Source: Solea solea
Taxonomy: Eukaryota > Chordata > Actinopteri > Pleuronectiformes > Soleidae
Length of the DNA stretch: 64,000 nucleotides
Direction: 5' to 3'
NCBI RefSeq assembly: GCF_958295425.1
Contig: NC_081136.1
Location: forward strand, 3,063,811 to 3,127,810
The translations under genes were made by a program, and so were the position numbers. Each line of letters starts with the position of its first letter. Position 1 is the stretch's first letter. Below, piece after piece: positions 51,132 through 63,454 of this stretch. The notes under the pieces were generated by a model. It ran no database searches. It was not told the origin of the DNA and saw only the letters and a list, made by a program, of their open reading frames with translations.

Positions 51132-51626
51132 AGACAAGCAGCCAAGGGGTTCCAGCTAAATTCTTGTGCCTCACACACTCGCCAAAAATTCCAAAATCTG
51201 CATCTTTGCCGACTCGGACCATAAGTGGTTCGCCATCCCAGCCTGAAACAGGGTCATTTGGTTCACTCTGCCCCAAGGTCCCGAAAAAAGTCAGTGGGAT
51301 ATTTGACTATTAATCACCCAATAATACTTTTTATATTAGTTATGCATCAAAGAAATGACTAGTATGAGACAACAAGAGGCAAACCAAGTCACATGGTCAC
51401 ATGGCTGTGCAATAAAGTGATGGCTGAGGTTTTTATACATGTGCTAGTATGACGTACTAACACTTAGTTAGCATCAACTTTGTTTGCCACTTTCTCCTCA
51501 TTATTTTTACAACGTGTTCCCAGTGGAAACATAAGATTGTGTTGCTCTGTAAAACCATCACAGCTAACACGAGTTGATGATCCACTGGTGCCCTCCTTCA
51601 TCAAGTCCAAAGGGGTTATTTTGTGA

Positions 51627-51826
51627 CTTCAGTGTCGCAGTCCACACCTGGCTCCAAGCAAGCGAGCCATTCTTCTTACCCATTTAAAGTTTGAGAATAA
51701 GTTGAGATCGTTTCAGCCTGAGGGAAACTTCGGAATGAAGCAGCTACTAGATGGTTCGATTGGTCAAGCGACGGATTTGCACGTCAAGACCGCTGCGGGC
51801 CTCCACCAGAGTTACTCTCCTGTGGC
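51627..51826 (-). pseudogene. Decayed 28S rRNA gene fragment
   Basis: The plus strand reads as antisense 28S rRNA. CCATTTAAAGTTTGAGAATA then GTTGAGATCGTTTC (51680-51714), CTGAGGGAAACTTCGGA (51718-51734), GCTACTAGATGGTTCGATT (51742-51760) and GATTTGCACGTCAAGACCGC followed by CTCCACCAGAGTT (51774-51813) are phrases of the conserved core of 28S in the expected order. Compared with intact 28S it lacks about 60-70 bases between the first two blocks and about 25 bases after GGTTCGATT. It is a relic, not a functional rRNA gene. Confidence 0.85.
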
Positions 51827-51829
51827 CCC

Positions 51830-53400
51830 AAAAGCTAAAGACAAAGATCTTCTTAGCTAATTAATTCAGCATTAATCCATTCAGTGAGGGTGAGGATCTG
51901 TATCTCAAGTAAGTTCTCAGCACCAAAAACTTTCTGAAGGTGGAAACGGTCTACACTGATAAGGTGTCGCTACCTCAAACAACCACACTTCAAAATCCCG
52001 AAATATCGCTTTAAATAGCTGTCGTAAAACCAACTGATCAATGGCAAAATTCACTTCAAGGAAAGACGAGTGAAAGGCCAGGGTGTGTTTTCCCAACCCG
52101 GCAACATATGGAATTCCAAGCAGAAACACAGACAAAATAAAACGTATGTGAGAGCAACGTCAAGTCGATTCTGGTGGTTCTTCTGGATGTTGGCGTTAGA
52201 CCACAGCAACACAAGCAGGATTTTCTAAAAAAGCCACAAGGAATCTACAACCCCAGTAAGATCACAAACCTGGACTTGCACAGCGAACAAGAACATCATC
52301 ACTGACGTTAGGCAGGGTCGACTGAGTGATGGCTGGGCAATGGGTTTCCGCTGGACGCACATCTTACCCTCGAAATTGTGCCGAGATGGATGCCTTACAG
52401 GCAAAATAAAACCTGGAAGGCCAAAGTGACCTGGCAGAGAAGGGATACTGATGAAGGTAGCCAAGATGAACTTACTGAGGGCTAGGCTTAAAAAAGGAAA
52501 GGGAACGATGGAAGGAGCTTAATGCAGCTTTATCCTCCACTCAAGACAAAAGAGTAAATCTGCAGAGTTATAAATAAGAGTCGCGATACACAAGTCTGGT
52601 TTTCTTCACTGAAGTCAGTCACAAAGTAATAGCCACTAGGCTGTGACTCAGCTGGTTGCAAGTCCACCATTGTGAACTTGCAAAACATAGAAATGGTGCC
52701 AGTCATATCACGATTGTAGAGATTGTTATGGGTGACTTCAGGACCAGGTGCCACTTGTTGGCAACACAGAAGCAAGGGGGGTCTTGTGAATATCTACAGT
52801 GAAAACCATTACAGAGCTGACTGCTGTAGTGTTTGATGACGGCATCTCCTTGTTTAGATGATCAACAAACTCAAATAAGTTAGCGACGGAGCACTTTTTT
52901 AACCCCGACTTTCTTCCAACCTCATCAAGATCAGCATAATCACTTCATTCTGGGAAAGCATCTCAAACAAACCAAGCCACGAGATTAAATCAAACACCAG
53001 CCTCAAAGGGGTTCCCTCTAATCTCTGCCTTTGTCTTTGCCTCATATCATGGCCCTCATTATTTTTGTTTGCTCTCGTTCTGCTGAGCCCAAGCTTAAAG
53101 TTGGCAAGACTGCATGAGAATTATCTGAGGGGGGAGATTAGGAGCAAAGTTAGTGAGGATTTTTAAAGACAGTCTGATCTTCTGTTTCATCCGCTTCACA
53201 GTTTATTAGTCCACACACACACAGCATCATGAGAGATCAAACTGCTTGTGAAGCACAAAAGTTTCATTTGGGTATCAAAGGAAAGTGCTTCCAGGAAAGG
53301 CGTGTCTTTTGCAGATGCCCGAGATAGATCACAGACAAAAAAAAATTGATTAAAATCTTAATGGCAGTTCTGCTCTTCCACCACCAGATGGTGTCCTTGA
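51830..53400. other. th2-nup37 intergenic DNA, no gene recognised
   Basis: No repeat or coding segment could be named. Open frames up to 81 codons are unrelated to known proteins. The following frame at 53419-53640 (73 codons) is likewise unidentified. Confidence 0.45.
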
Positions 53401-53644
53401 GTCACAGGGGGATTTGAGATGCTGCTGAGAGCCATGACGCAGCTCACAGAGGAAACTGGCTCAGTGAGCAATTTCCCTGGCAGCTTTTATTTTACCCTTG
53501 GAGAACACAGAGAGTGTGGACAGATGAAAATGGCAGACACCAGCATCTCCTGTGTTAAGTCCACCAGCACCGTCCACCTGAAGAAGATGTTTTCCAGGAG
53601 AGAGCAGAGGTCACGCTACGCTACATGGAGGTCAAAGTGATCCT

Positions 53645-53880
53645 CCCATCCATCCTTTGTCCACTGCTTTATCATCCACATGAGGGTCACGGTTCACTGC
53701 AGCCAATCCCAGAAGGTACTCCCTGGCCAGTCTCTCGCAGGGCCAAAAAACAGAGACAGACAACCTAAGGGCAATTCAGAGCGTTCAATTAACCGCCTTT
53801 GGACTGTGGGAGGAAACTGGACAACCAGGAGAAAACTCATATGGGGGGGAACATGCAGAAAACCCCTTTTTCCAAACAGG
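53645..53880 (+). repeat. Common teleost interspersed repeat, diverged copy
   Basis: ATCCATCCTTTGTCCACTGC, GCAGCCAATCCCAGAAG, TTTGGACTGTGGGAGGAAAC and GAGAAAACTCATATGG correspond to the element at 11845-12070. Confidence 0.75.
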
Positions 53881-53924
53881 TCATGAACCTGGGTCGACTC
53901 TGCCTTGTGCCCCGTTCAAAGCAA

Positions 53925-54150
53925 TCCATCCATTCAGTTTGGTCCTCCAGATGAGGGTCGTCAAGGGAGCTGGACACCCTGGACACACCGCAAGTCCATC
54001 AGAGGGTCTACATACAGACAAAAGACAAATCATACCTATAATCCCTAATCTGCACATTTTTGGAGAACACGGCCCCTGGTCAATATGGGACCTTCTTGCT
54101 GTGAAGCAACAATACAAGCCACTGCACCACCATGTGGCCCTCAATTCTTT
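53925..54150 (+). repeat. Common teleost interspersed repeat, second adjacent copy
   Basis: ATCCATCCATTCAG, AGGGTCGTCAAGGGAGCTGG, CACCCTGGACACACCGCAAG and CTGCACCACCATGTGGCCC follow the same order as the previous copy. Two copies of one family in direct orientation lie within 0.5 kb. Confidence 0.7.
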
Positions 54151-54159
54151 CTTGTCCAA

Positions 54160-55560
54160 GGGTCAGAAAAAGTGGAAGTCTCTACGGTCCACACTCGCAC
54201 CAATCAGGCACCGTTGCACAATAAAACTTGTGTTTGGCCCCAGAAACATACATTAAAACATGTACAATAAACATCTCTGTGAGAGACCATGAATGCACAT
54301 TTATCCAGCACTATACACCCCCTTTAAGATTAAAATGTGTCTGTGGAAACAAGTGATCAGCTGTCACCTCAAGTGATTCATGATCGCGTTAATTCAACAG
54401 AGTGCCCTCTGCAGCTCAGCTGGCAAACGAGTGAAAGCGGAGATGGTGGTTTCTCACATGGGTTTTCCTGTGGCAGCACAATGAGTCCTTGTCTCACCGG
54501 AGGGTATTGCACGATGCTGCCAAATAACCCCTCGTCTTCCATGTTTGGATTGTTGAGCATTGATAATTATTCAGCCAGGTATGTCGGGGATTCCCAAACC
54601 CAGGACCCCGGTTATCCCAAAGGACTTTAAAGATCTCATAGCATGTCCTTTGTTGCTATAACCTTACTGGACATTTTTCAGAACTTTTCCAGATAATTCA
54701 CAGGAGCGAGCAAGTGAGTGACCAACCTGATGCTTAACCCAGGCTAAAACTCTTTACATGAACGGATGTAAATTGCATTTTAGTTACAAAAATCTTCTCA
54801 GGACACCGTCTCAGAACCTACAACGGCCAGTCTGGGAATCACTAATTCAGGGAACAGTAACGGAACGGTCTGCTGGGTCACCCTGTCATACTTTTCCCTG
54901 CAAGATCCCTCTTTCAAATTTCCAAATAACATCTGAGCGAGAGAAGGCAGGAAAAGCTTCCAATCATTCACAGGAAGACGTGAGCGTGGGTGAGCATCCT
55001 GTCTCCTGCATGCTTGACCAAAGCTCAACTCTTCACCTGGACGTTCTGGACTCTCTCCTGCTGTTGTGAACGTGTCTGACCAAGTCCACCCTACCCTGCC
55101 CCGCTGAGATCATTACATGTAAACAAAATTCCTGAGCAATCTTCCAGACATTTTCAGTTCACGTCTGAAAATGGCTAGAATTACCACAGAGGATCATGTG
55201 GGGGAGCAAAAATCAAACGTCTAACGACTAAGTTCTCCATCCTAGGAAATATAACATTTTTATAGCATTTAAATTATAATTGATTTTAATAAAAATCATC
55301 TCAGGACTCCTCTTAATCGGTGATTTATAGAGCTTCTCTCCTTGCAAGCCTCACTAACCTCTGTTCTAATGTGACCTTAAAATAGCTTTCCTATGAATTA
55401 CTTCTATTATTGTGCCTTTTTCTTACAACCCTGCTCCCCCTCAACGTCAGCTTTGTGGAACAGCTGGACCTCCTGGCTCTTCCTCCCAGAAAAACCTTCA
55501 ATGCACAGCAGGTGGAACAACCCATATAAAGATATATACTTCAGTTAGTCTGGCACAGTG
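54160..55560. other. th2-nup37 intergenic DNA, no gene recognised
   Basis: No recognisable exon. GAGCATTGATAATTATTCAGCC at 54556-54577 is a homeodomain-like patch without other support. Confidence 0.45.
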
Positions 55561-55570
55561 AGAAAAGTGA

Positions 55571-55575
<5 letters not shown>

Positions 55576-55606
<31 letters not shown>
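55576..55606. repeat. (GA)n microsatellite
   Basis: GA tract of about 15 units. Confidence 0.95.
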
Positions 55607-55609
<3 letters not shown>

Positions 55610-55912
55610 TGAGGGAGGGAGCACCTGTAGTAAGATGGTCATGTTGATTGGTGAAGTGGAGATTTGGCAAGGATGCCTCGACGCATTCCTTTGAACTACA
55701 GCTGTCTTGGCAGTACATAACAGACAAATTGATGTAACTCACTCTTCAGAGAAAAGAAAAAACGAGCCCTTCGCAGAGATCACTCCATCCTGCTGCTGTT
55801 TATCTGTAGCTGACCTGAAGGGGTAGTCAGAAATTGAAAAAAGCAACAACAACAATGCTTTAAGCACGCAAGTCCCAAACAAACTCAGGAGATACTCAAA
55901 AAAATATTTTTT

Positions 55913-55918
55913 TTTATT
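55913..55918 (-). terminator. nup37 polyadenylation signal
   Basis: TTTATT on the plus strand, that is AATAAA on the minus strand, 66 bases after the nup37 stop codon. Confidence 0.65.
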
Positions 55919-55983
55919 CATTATTTACTAGATTAGAAACAGAGGACCGATGTATCCACCATGGAAGGTGCTGCACAGGACGT

Positions 55984-58813
55984 CTACATCTCGGTCATCC
56001 AAAAGCAAAGTTTCCTGTCGCCACCGATAACACAAAGCGGTAGTGCCCGGTGCCAGCTGAGGCCCGACCCTACCGCGGCCGATCCGATCATCACCGGCTG
56101 TAAGAAGATTAGTACACGTTATGAGAAGTGACCAAAAGAAAAGGACACCATTGAAGACAGAATGATCTGGACAAAGACACCAACCTGCGGGTGGCCAAGA
56201 TGGTGGATGAGTAACTGACTGCTGATTTTGCCTTGACATCCAGTGGTGGCAAAGAGGTTTTCATTGGCTCGCGACCACCTGAGGAGAGGAACGTTCATTT
56301 GAATGTCACCCGTTTCTGTGAATACATTTAACTAGTGTACTACATTTAACTACTGATCGATATGTGCCTGTTTTGTTTATTTGTGTGGGTATTTTTGGTG
56401 TGTTTAAATGGTCACTGTAACTATTACACAACAAAAAGACGAGGGGGGAAGCAGCTCTTTTAGAGACATCTCTTGCATTTGCTTTCCAAACACTGCCAAA
56501 TTGGCAGAGCAAACACTAGTGCCCTTTGTACAGCAAGTCACCTGCCAAGTTGTGAAGCCCATCAAGCTAACTGTGGGACAGTTATCTGAGTAACAAACAG
56601 ACAAACGAATAGACAGACATAGTCAGTGGGTAAAGGTGCCGTCAGTGAGGTTGCCTTCTGGCCAACATTCGGCTAAATACCATTACCGAATTAGCCTTCC
56701 CCTCTGTCCTCCCTACATCGCCTCATGAACGCTCTTAGCCTAATAAGAAAATTTATGGAGAAACTTTATTTTGTCCTAGAAAATACAGCAATATACAGCT
56801 GTTTGTCATCAGCATAGCTACGGAGATTACAAAGAAAGCAGCATGCAAAGACAGAAAAGAATAGGGCCTAAAATGGTTCCTAGTGGTACACCACACATCT
56901 GTTTATCGCTCCTTAGATAAACATTTACACATGCTGATAATACATTTTTTATTGGCAAGTATTAGACTGTATTAGATTTACTTCTACTACTGAGAGATCC
57001 ATGGAACTGATAAAATACTCTGGAACGGTGACGGCTGTCAGAATAAAGAGCTTTTTGACATGTATTTTAACTGAAATATTTCACTGACAGCAGCTTATTT
57101 CTTTCCTTACATACTCCAAGTAGGAAGGTCAGTTCAGTTCACTTATATTTTGAAAAATAAAACCTAAACTTCCTTAAATGTAGGTATTTATTTTAAAGGT
57201 GGGGGACCAAAAAAAAAAAAAAAAAACATCTTTAAAATACATACATGCCTGTAACATTAGCTACTCTAAGAGACTCTTAGGAGGTAGGTCATATCAGTTC
57301 ACTTCTTGCCTAAATGATAGATATTCTTAGTGGAAATTGATGAAAACCAAGAAATGATAAAAACATTTCCTTACTTGAACGACCGTGCTTTATCAATGTG
57401 TGCTGGTCTCTTTTCTTGTGGGTAACTGCAAAATAATGAGCACATGGTTTTGAGACTTCATCTCGTGCCAGCACGCCGAGCCGCCGCATCAATAACATTC
57501 ACTCGACTCACCTGGAGCGAGTTATGTCCCAGATGAGCCAGTCGTTGCCTGCCACAGCGCCGACTTTGATGGTGTTGGTGAGGCACCAGTCGGCCGACAT
57601 GAGCGGCGACTGGCCACACTCCAGCGACAGAATGGCCTGCTGGGTGACCAGGTCGTAGAAACGGATTGTCCCCTTCTTCTCTGCCACCATTAACTGGAGA
57701 GTAGAAAAACATTACCTGAGCCAGTTATTAAACATGATATTTCTATTCATCCATCTTTTTTTTTTTTAATATCCAGGGACTGGAGCATGTCCCAGTATGT
57801 AATAGTAGAGAAAGGAAAAATCATGAGCACATTGCAACACCAACAAAGGCAGTGCTGCAAAGTAAGTATTCATTATTATTACATGTAGATTTCTGAGAGT
57901 GGAGGAGTGTCTAAAACTGCTGCCTGCATCTACACTTTTTTTTTGGATCTTTTCACCACCATCATGCCCCATTTAAACTTTTTTTTTTGCCGTTTGGTCT
58001 CGTCTTCTCCGGTACAAGAATCTTCACCCCCACCTTCAAGTGGGGACTTTCAACTCAAACAGCTATAAATATGTTTTCTTCTTTCTGCACACCTTTAAGA
58101 AGTAATTTCACAGCAGCAGTTCCATTTCAGCACTGAATATTTACTTAAGCTAGGATTGATTGATGAGTCTGATGAAGCTAGCAGTAGCAGGCTACAATAC
58201 ATGAGTCCACAAAAAAGTGGACACATTCTTACAGTACTCCAAAAGATGCCAATGCAGAAGTAAAAAAGTTAATGAATAGCCACCAGGGGGAACTCCACTG
58301 GCTCCAAAAAGAAGTCTGTTTGAAAGGAAGTCTATGGGAAAATTAGCTTGTACTTCACATTTGATTTAGAACTTCTTTAACCCTCTTATGACCATCATAA
58401 TCAGGCCGCCAGGATTTATTTTGATTTAATAGCTGTAGAATTGTCGAAAAATGTGTCAATGAGTGAGTGCTTCTGCTTACTTTTTTCCACGATAACATTC
58501 ACGTTCGATATCTAGCAGTTATTCAACCGCAATTAGATACTTATTCAAAATCGTTCAGCATTAGCTAATACGGTCCAATGGGAGCCTGGTTGCCAGTGAA
58601 AAAATTAGGTAAAAGTTTTCAGAGAACCAAATTACAAATCCTAGCTTTAGGCAGGACAACTAGTAACGACTAAACCCAAGAGTCCCGACACGACTGTGTA
58701 TCTAAAAACAAACCTCTCCTACCTTACACGCTTCCTCTGGGTGCCAGCACACGCTGACTCCAGGAGAGCGAAGTCTGAAAGTACTGCTTTCATTTCCATC
58801 CAGGTCCCACACC
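55984..58813 (-). CDS. nup37: Nucleoporin Nup37, C-terminal half (5 exons, about 176 aa, 5' incomplete)
   Basis: WD40 beta-propeller subunit of the Nup107-160 (Y) complex of the nuclear pore; it contacts Nup160 and acts in pore assembly and at kinetochores. Exons in transcript order: 58813-58723, 57693-57512, 57425-57375, 56278-56185, 56097-55984, all with AG/GT borders and continuous frame. The translation tracks human NUP37 as I know it: SPGVSVCWHPEEACK, then LMVAEKKGTIRFYDL, KVGAVAGNDWLIWDITRS, the short YPQEKRPAHIDKARSF exon, NENLFATTG...IHHLGHPQ, and the end GSGLSWHRALPLCVIGGD...FWMTEM. It stops at the usual C-terminus. About 150 N-terminal residues are missing; I found no matching exon up to 64000, so they probably lie to the right of the window behind an intron of at least 5 kb. 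The gene converges on th2. Confidence 0.95.
56640..56960. repeat. Probable interspersed repeat in nup37 intron
   Basis: GCTGTTTGTCATCAGCATAG, AATAGGGCCTAAAATGGTTC and CTAGTGGTACACCACACAT resemble a frequent teleost repeat whose usual wording is close to GTCATCAGCATA...GGTACACCAC. The edges are unclear. Confidence 0.5.
58060..58680. other. nup37 intron, nothing coding
   Basis: CACCAGGGGGAACTCC at 58281-58296 is a phrase common in fish repeats. Otherwise nothing. Confidence 0.45.
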
Positions 58814-58899
58814 CTGCACAGATAAATTAACTTTTAAAAATAACGCAGATGAAACACAGCAGAGCTGAGGAGACGGCAGATTTTAAAAAACAAAACAAA

Positions 58900-59980
58900 A
58901 AAACAACAACAATCTAAAACAGTTAGAGGCCACCATTGGGTTTGTTGTTTTAGCGATCCCATAATGGCCATGCAGTACAATTATATCTCAGACACTTTAT
59001 TGGAAAACAATCAGAAAATATGGTTTGAAAAATCAGATTAAAGTGTCAAGTATTTAGTGTATTGGTATAATTAGTACGACTCTGACTCTTAAACCTGGAG
59101 TACGACCTTAATTAATGTTATTAGTGAAATCTGAGTTAACCACTTCAGTCCAAATGCTAATGAACCCAGACATAAAACAACAAAGCTCAGACTTTTAAAC
59201 ATTATTGAACTTTACTTTGAGTGTTTCATTGGAAATATCTTTAGACTTGCAGTTTGGTGGGAACTGAGTGGTGCTGTGAGAATTCACTGCAAAAATGGTC
59301 TCATTACTGCAAGGGCGAAACAAACACGGGGCTTTAAATCAGCTCTAATTAGTAATGTTAGGGCACTAATTCTACTTGATATGGGAAACTGCTCTTTGCC
59401 AAAAATCCAATTAATTAACAACAGAGTCTAAAGATAGCATGGGACCTTGAACCCTCGCAAGATCTCTGCAAGGTTTCATTCATTCCGAAACATCACTGTT
59501 CTTTGTCCTAAAAGGCCTAATGTCACACATTCTGTGTCATGACCTTGATGCATATAAGCTCATAATGTCTTCGTTACTGTACGCCAATATATTCTTTCTA
59601 AAAACAAGGAGCTGGGTTGTTCTGCTGAATTCAAGCTTAACTTTTCCCCAAATTTGTGGTTCAGTACAAGAAACACGACTACCAGGCTTTTATGGTGCAC
59701 ACTGTGGGCAATGATGAACGACTTGTTTTCATCCAAGTCCATGTTTGCTCCTAATTTATCTAACTGCTGCCGGTTGTGCGCACAAGTGATGTACAGGGTC
59801 ATCGTGCTTTTCCAGGGAAAGCGGGCCATTTTCTCGGATCTGGGCCCTGAGCTGTGAAGACAGACAGACTTATGCTAGACTCCTCTTACAGGAAAAACGC
59901 CAGCCTCACATTACACTGAGCTATGATAGCGGGGGCAGAGGGGGAGAAACATCGCCCTCGCCTGAGTCGGCGTTACGCTC
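58900..59980. other. nup37 upstream intron, no exon found
   Basis: The block 59320-59420 has GCTCTAATTAGTAATG, GCACTAATTCTACTTG and CCAATTAATTAACAAC and might be a regulatory element. A minus-strand frame at 59560-59829 (89 codons) does not resemble Nup37 or any known protein. Confidence 0.45.
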
Positions 59981-59999
59981 CACTCACATTACAGCAAAT

Positions 60000-60215
60000 G
60001 TTTCACTGTGGGCGGCCCGCTGCCATTCACCTTCTGTGGAGTAGAGCGAGGGCAGCAGAACACACGTCAGCTGAGGAAGCGCGGCGGAGAGAAGTTGAAC
60101 GACATCCTGCCGTATGCAAATGAAAGGGAGAGGCCTTGCGAGCCTATGCCAGGCATGAATCAAAGCTTGTGTGCGGATTAGGACCAATCTTCATTAAAAT
60201 AATCGCCAATTCTGC
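60000..60215. promoter_or_regulatory. Candidate conserved noncoding element in nup37 intron
   Basis: Holds a perfect octamer ATGCAAAT (60114-60121) in CGTATGCAAATGAAAGG, then GCATGAATCAAAGC and TCATTAAAATAATCG, in unique-looking DNA without simple repeats. POU, LEF/TCF and homeodomain words together suggest an enhancer. Not tested. Confidence 0.3.
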
Positions 60216-60249
60216 AGTTAAGTAAGACTTATGATAGCAAAAGCAGCTG

Positions 60250-61780
60250 AGAAACACTACGGATGTAATGAATCACTTGGACGAAGAGAACTGCGGTCCC
60301 TGAGACCTGGATCTTTGGTTAACCACATCTGAATGATCTCTGAACTAGAAGAAGAAAAGTAGGGTAGGGGGGCAGGGGCACTGGGGTGGGAGGCTGCAAG
60401 TGTTTCTGGGAATATGAAGCAAACGCTTGTGAAGCATGGGAAGGCGCTGACTGATGAGGTCATGTAGAAGACATCATCTAATAAAGCCCAAAAAGTACCT
60501 CCAAAGACCATCTAAATGTCAAGTGTGTTGTTGGAGAGATTGATGTCCTCACTGGTGCGGTGTAGGGGAGGATATGCCCCGTCTCAGATGAAGACCTCAG
60601 TAAACACTCAACTTTTCCTGCCTCGTCTCCCCTGCAGCAGGACAGAGCCATGTCGAAACTCTGGCTGAGTCTGCACATGGGCAAAGGAAAGAAGCCCAGA
60701 GACTCCACCATGGAGAGGCAGAGAATACGGGGGAGGGAAGATTTAAGAAAAAAAAAAAAGGAAAAACCCCCAGACCACACCAGGAAAACAACGACTAAAC
60801 CCCTATTCTTTAAGTCTACTAGCCAAGCGGAGCTCAATTGCACGCTACACCACCAACGGCCAAACTGTGGTCAACCACGCTGCCCTTCAAATGGAGAGCA
60901 CCGGCTCCCCGAGAAAACATAACCTCTGTAGAACGAGGTGAAAGACATGAGACGCGAAAAAACACGCACGACCGCCTCGGATAAAACACCCGTCTAATTT
61001 AATAACACTACACCAGGGCAATAACACCACGCACTTCCACGTACAGACAGAGTTGAAAAAGGCAACCCGAGTCCTGTATTGTGTTATCAAAGTGAGAAAA
61101 GGTTTGTCAGTGTTTCCCATAAGTGCAGAAAAAAGGGCCGTTAGCGCCGCATGATCTGATTTATCGTAGAGAGCAAAAATAAATAAATAACTGAAGGTGA
61201 CTCCCTGGAGGGAGAGAACAATATAATCCCATCCCAGTCCTTGGCAGGGTCAACCGAGTTGAAGAGCACAATATCGGCATCAGCATGGACCTGCTGAAGA
61301 TTTAATTTAGATTTGAAACACTAACATTATCTTTTGCACTTTTGAACGTCGAAATGGTTATTGAAAACCATGTGATATGTTCTTTGGATGAGCCGGTTTC
61401 CCCCTGTACACCCGGTGAGTTCAGGGAAGCCCTTATAAAATCTGAGGGGTGTGAAGGAAAACAGTCAAGTAGCTCCTCCAATTTAAGATGTGAAAAACTT
61501 AAAATAATGGCAACAGAATCAAGCTAAAAAACAATAGATTAATGATTGAAACAGAAGCTCTAAGTAAAAACAGCCAAAGGTTTGAGGCTAAATTGCAAAA
61601 AAAAAAAAAAATCAAAAAAATGAATGGCTTATGGCTGGGGTGGGTAACTTATTTGAGGCATTAATAATTAGTTAATCTAAAATAAACCTCTTTTAGACTC
61701 ACGTGAGAGGCAGAAAGGTCGCCTCCTACTGGCCGTTCCACTGAGCAGCTGCACACAAGTTCCCATTCCAGCATCGGTAA
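60250..61780. other. nup37 upstream intron or 5' flank, no exon found
   Basis: No Nup37 WD-repeat exon and no other recognisable coding sequence on either strand. Short frames such as 60650-60922 (+) and 60478-60843 (-) have no family resemblance. Confidence 0.45.
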
Positions 61781-61785
61781 CAACT

Positions 61786-62330
61786 AAAGCTGCAAGTAAT
61801 GATTGATCGAGTACTTGTTTTGTCCTCAAAATGTCAGAAAATGTCAGAAAATGTCGATTTTTTCAGCGTTGCCAAAACCCCAAAAATGTAGATGTAGTTA
61901 ATGAGAAAAGTTATATGGAACAAAGAAACTGGACAACATTAACATTAAGAAAGCTGAAAACTGAGAGAACTTATTAATTATCCTTATTAATTATTCCTTT
62001 GCTGAAAGTGTGAATTTAAATTTGAAAAAAATAGATTATTCAATAGTTGATTCTTCAATTTTATTTATCAATGTTATTCATATTTTCATTAGATGATGAA
62101 TCTATCTGTATTTTTAAATAATGATCAGCTTCTTAAAAGTGAATATTTTCAGGTTTCTTGGCTCCAAATAAAAAGTTTGTGGACAAAACAAGATCATTAC
62201 AAGGTTTAGGAGACACTGATCAATTTTTGTTTTTACATTTCCTGGCACTTTGTGGACAAAATAACTACAACCAATTAATCGAGAAAACAATTGACAGGTG
62301 AATTGATTATCGATTGATTTACATTATGCT
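61786..62330 (+). repeat. Dispersed repeat family E, longest copy
   Basis: Begins TAAAGCTGCAAGTAATGATT, continues with AAATGTCAGAAAATGTCAG, GCTTCTTAAAAGTGAATATT, TTCAGGTTTCTTGGCTCC and TTTGTGGACAAAA, and ends AATTAATCGAGAAAACAATTG. This order is the well known fish repeat built around GCTGCAACTAACGATTA. Confidence 0.75.
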
Positions 62331-62339
62331 CAGAAGGTT

Positions 62340-63320
62340 ATTTTAGATTTACTGGCCATAGAAAAACCTATTTTGGTCAACCTCTACCTTTAACAGTACG
62401 ACAGATTGAGTGATTTAAGCAGAGAAGCAGTCCCTTCATTAATAATGTGACCCAAATGAAACCTCTTGCTCTTTGGTGATTAATACGGAGGTTATGAGAC
62501 GGGTTGGACACTGGGATGAGATATCAAGCTGTTGGAATTTGTTTCCCTTACACAAGATAAAAGACCAAGACAAAAAGGATTATCACTGAGAACAGAACAA
62601 AGCACTCTAAACCGTAGATAAAATGCAGCGGCACAGCAGGTGTGAGTTGTCCCGGGTTCATCCGTGAACTCAGTCAACCCCAAATCCCCCAGTGGCCTGG
62701 CAGTGTGCCCATGTGATCTCTAGGTGGCACATTTTCCCCCCCACACACACTACACCTCCATCCATAGTGATTCCATGAGCTGACTATAGGAGACATACGT
62801 AAACTTCCCAGAGGAAGTGGACTCGGGCTCCCCGCCGAGGTGCTGCGGCGTCGAGTTGCGCGCTGGCAACAGCCGCGTTCCCACAACTGCAGGGGACAGT
62901 GATGACAAAGCTAAAGCAAACTTATAGCAGAGGCACGGCTGCCAGATTCAACAGAGTGATGGAGAGGTCATGAGACTGCGCATGCATTCAGACATACACT
63001 TCCCCTCTTCCCCTCTCTTTCTGCAGGAACCGTTTCCATCGTCTTATATCGCGCCTCAGTTTGTGTGGGCCGACTGGAAGGTCGTCTCCTGTTCACTTGA
63101 TCTATCCCTCCGTCTTCCTCCCGCGTCCCATATTTTCCCAACATGACAGAATTTAAATCATTCAGCAGATGGAGCACACTCCTGTTTTCTCTGGCCGGTC
63201 AGAGGAGGGAGGGCGAGAGGAGAGTGGATGGGGAGCGAGGACGACGGAGGCTCGCTCTCTCCCGTGTGATCTCAGATGACCTGATGTGGCACGGATCAGG
63301 GGCATCGAGCAAGGCAGTGA
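62340..63320. other. No gene recognised
   Basis: A GC-rich patch at 62815-62895 (GCCGAGGTGCTGCGGCGTCG) has no identified coding content. Confidence 0.4.
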
Positions 63321-63324
63321 CTAA

Positions 63325-63410
63325 GGCTGCAACCGACTTTTATTTTCATAATCGGAAATCTGTCGATGATTTTCCTCCTCCTAATAATAATAATTTCCAG
63401 GAGGCTGTAC
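63325..63410 (+). repeat. Dispersed repeat family E, truncated start
   Basis: TAAGGCTGCAACCGACTTTT and ATTTTCATAATCGGAAATCT then GTCGATGATTTTCC match the family E start; it is cut at an (AAT)n patch. Confidence 0.6.
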
Positions 63411-63454
63411 ACTGAGAAGTGCAATGCTGCCCCCTGCAGGAAAAAAAACTTTCT

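Noticed and set aside
56408..56593. 61-codon plus-strand ORF in a nup37 intron
   Set aside because: Protein-like wording but no splice signals and no known relative; antisense to the gene.
59560..59829. 89-codon minus-strand ORF as an upstream nup37 exon
   Set aside because: Does not match the WD-repeat sequence expected before CRIWNLEG in Nup37 and lacks proper splice borders.
60650..60922. Lysine-rich 90-codon plus-strand ORF inside the nup37 upstream region
   Set aside because: Composition comes from a poly(A) tract; no splice or homology support.
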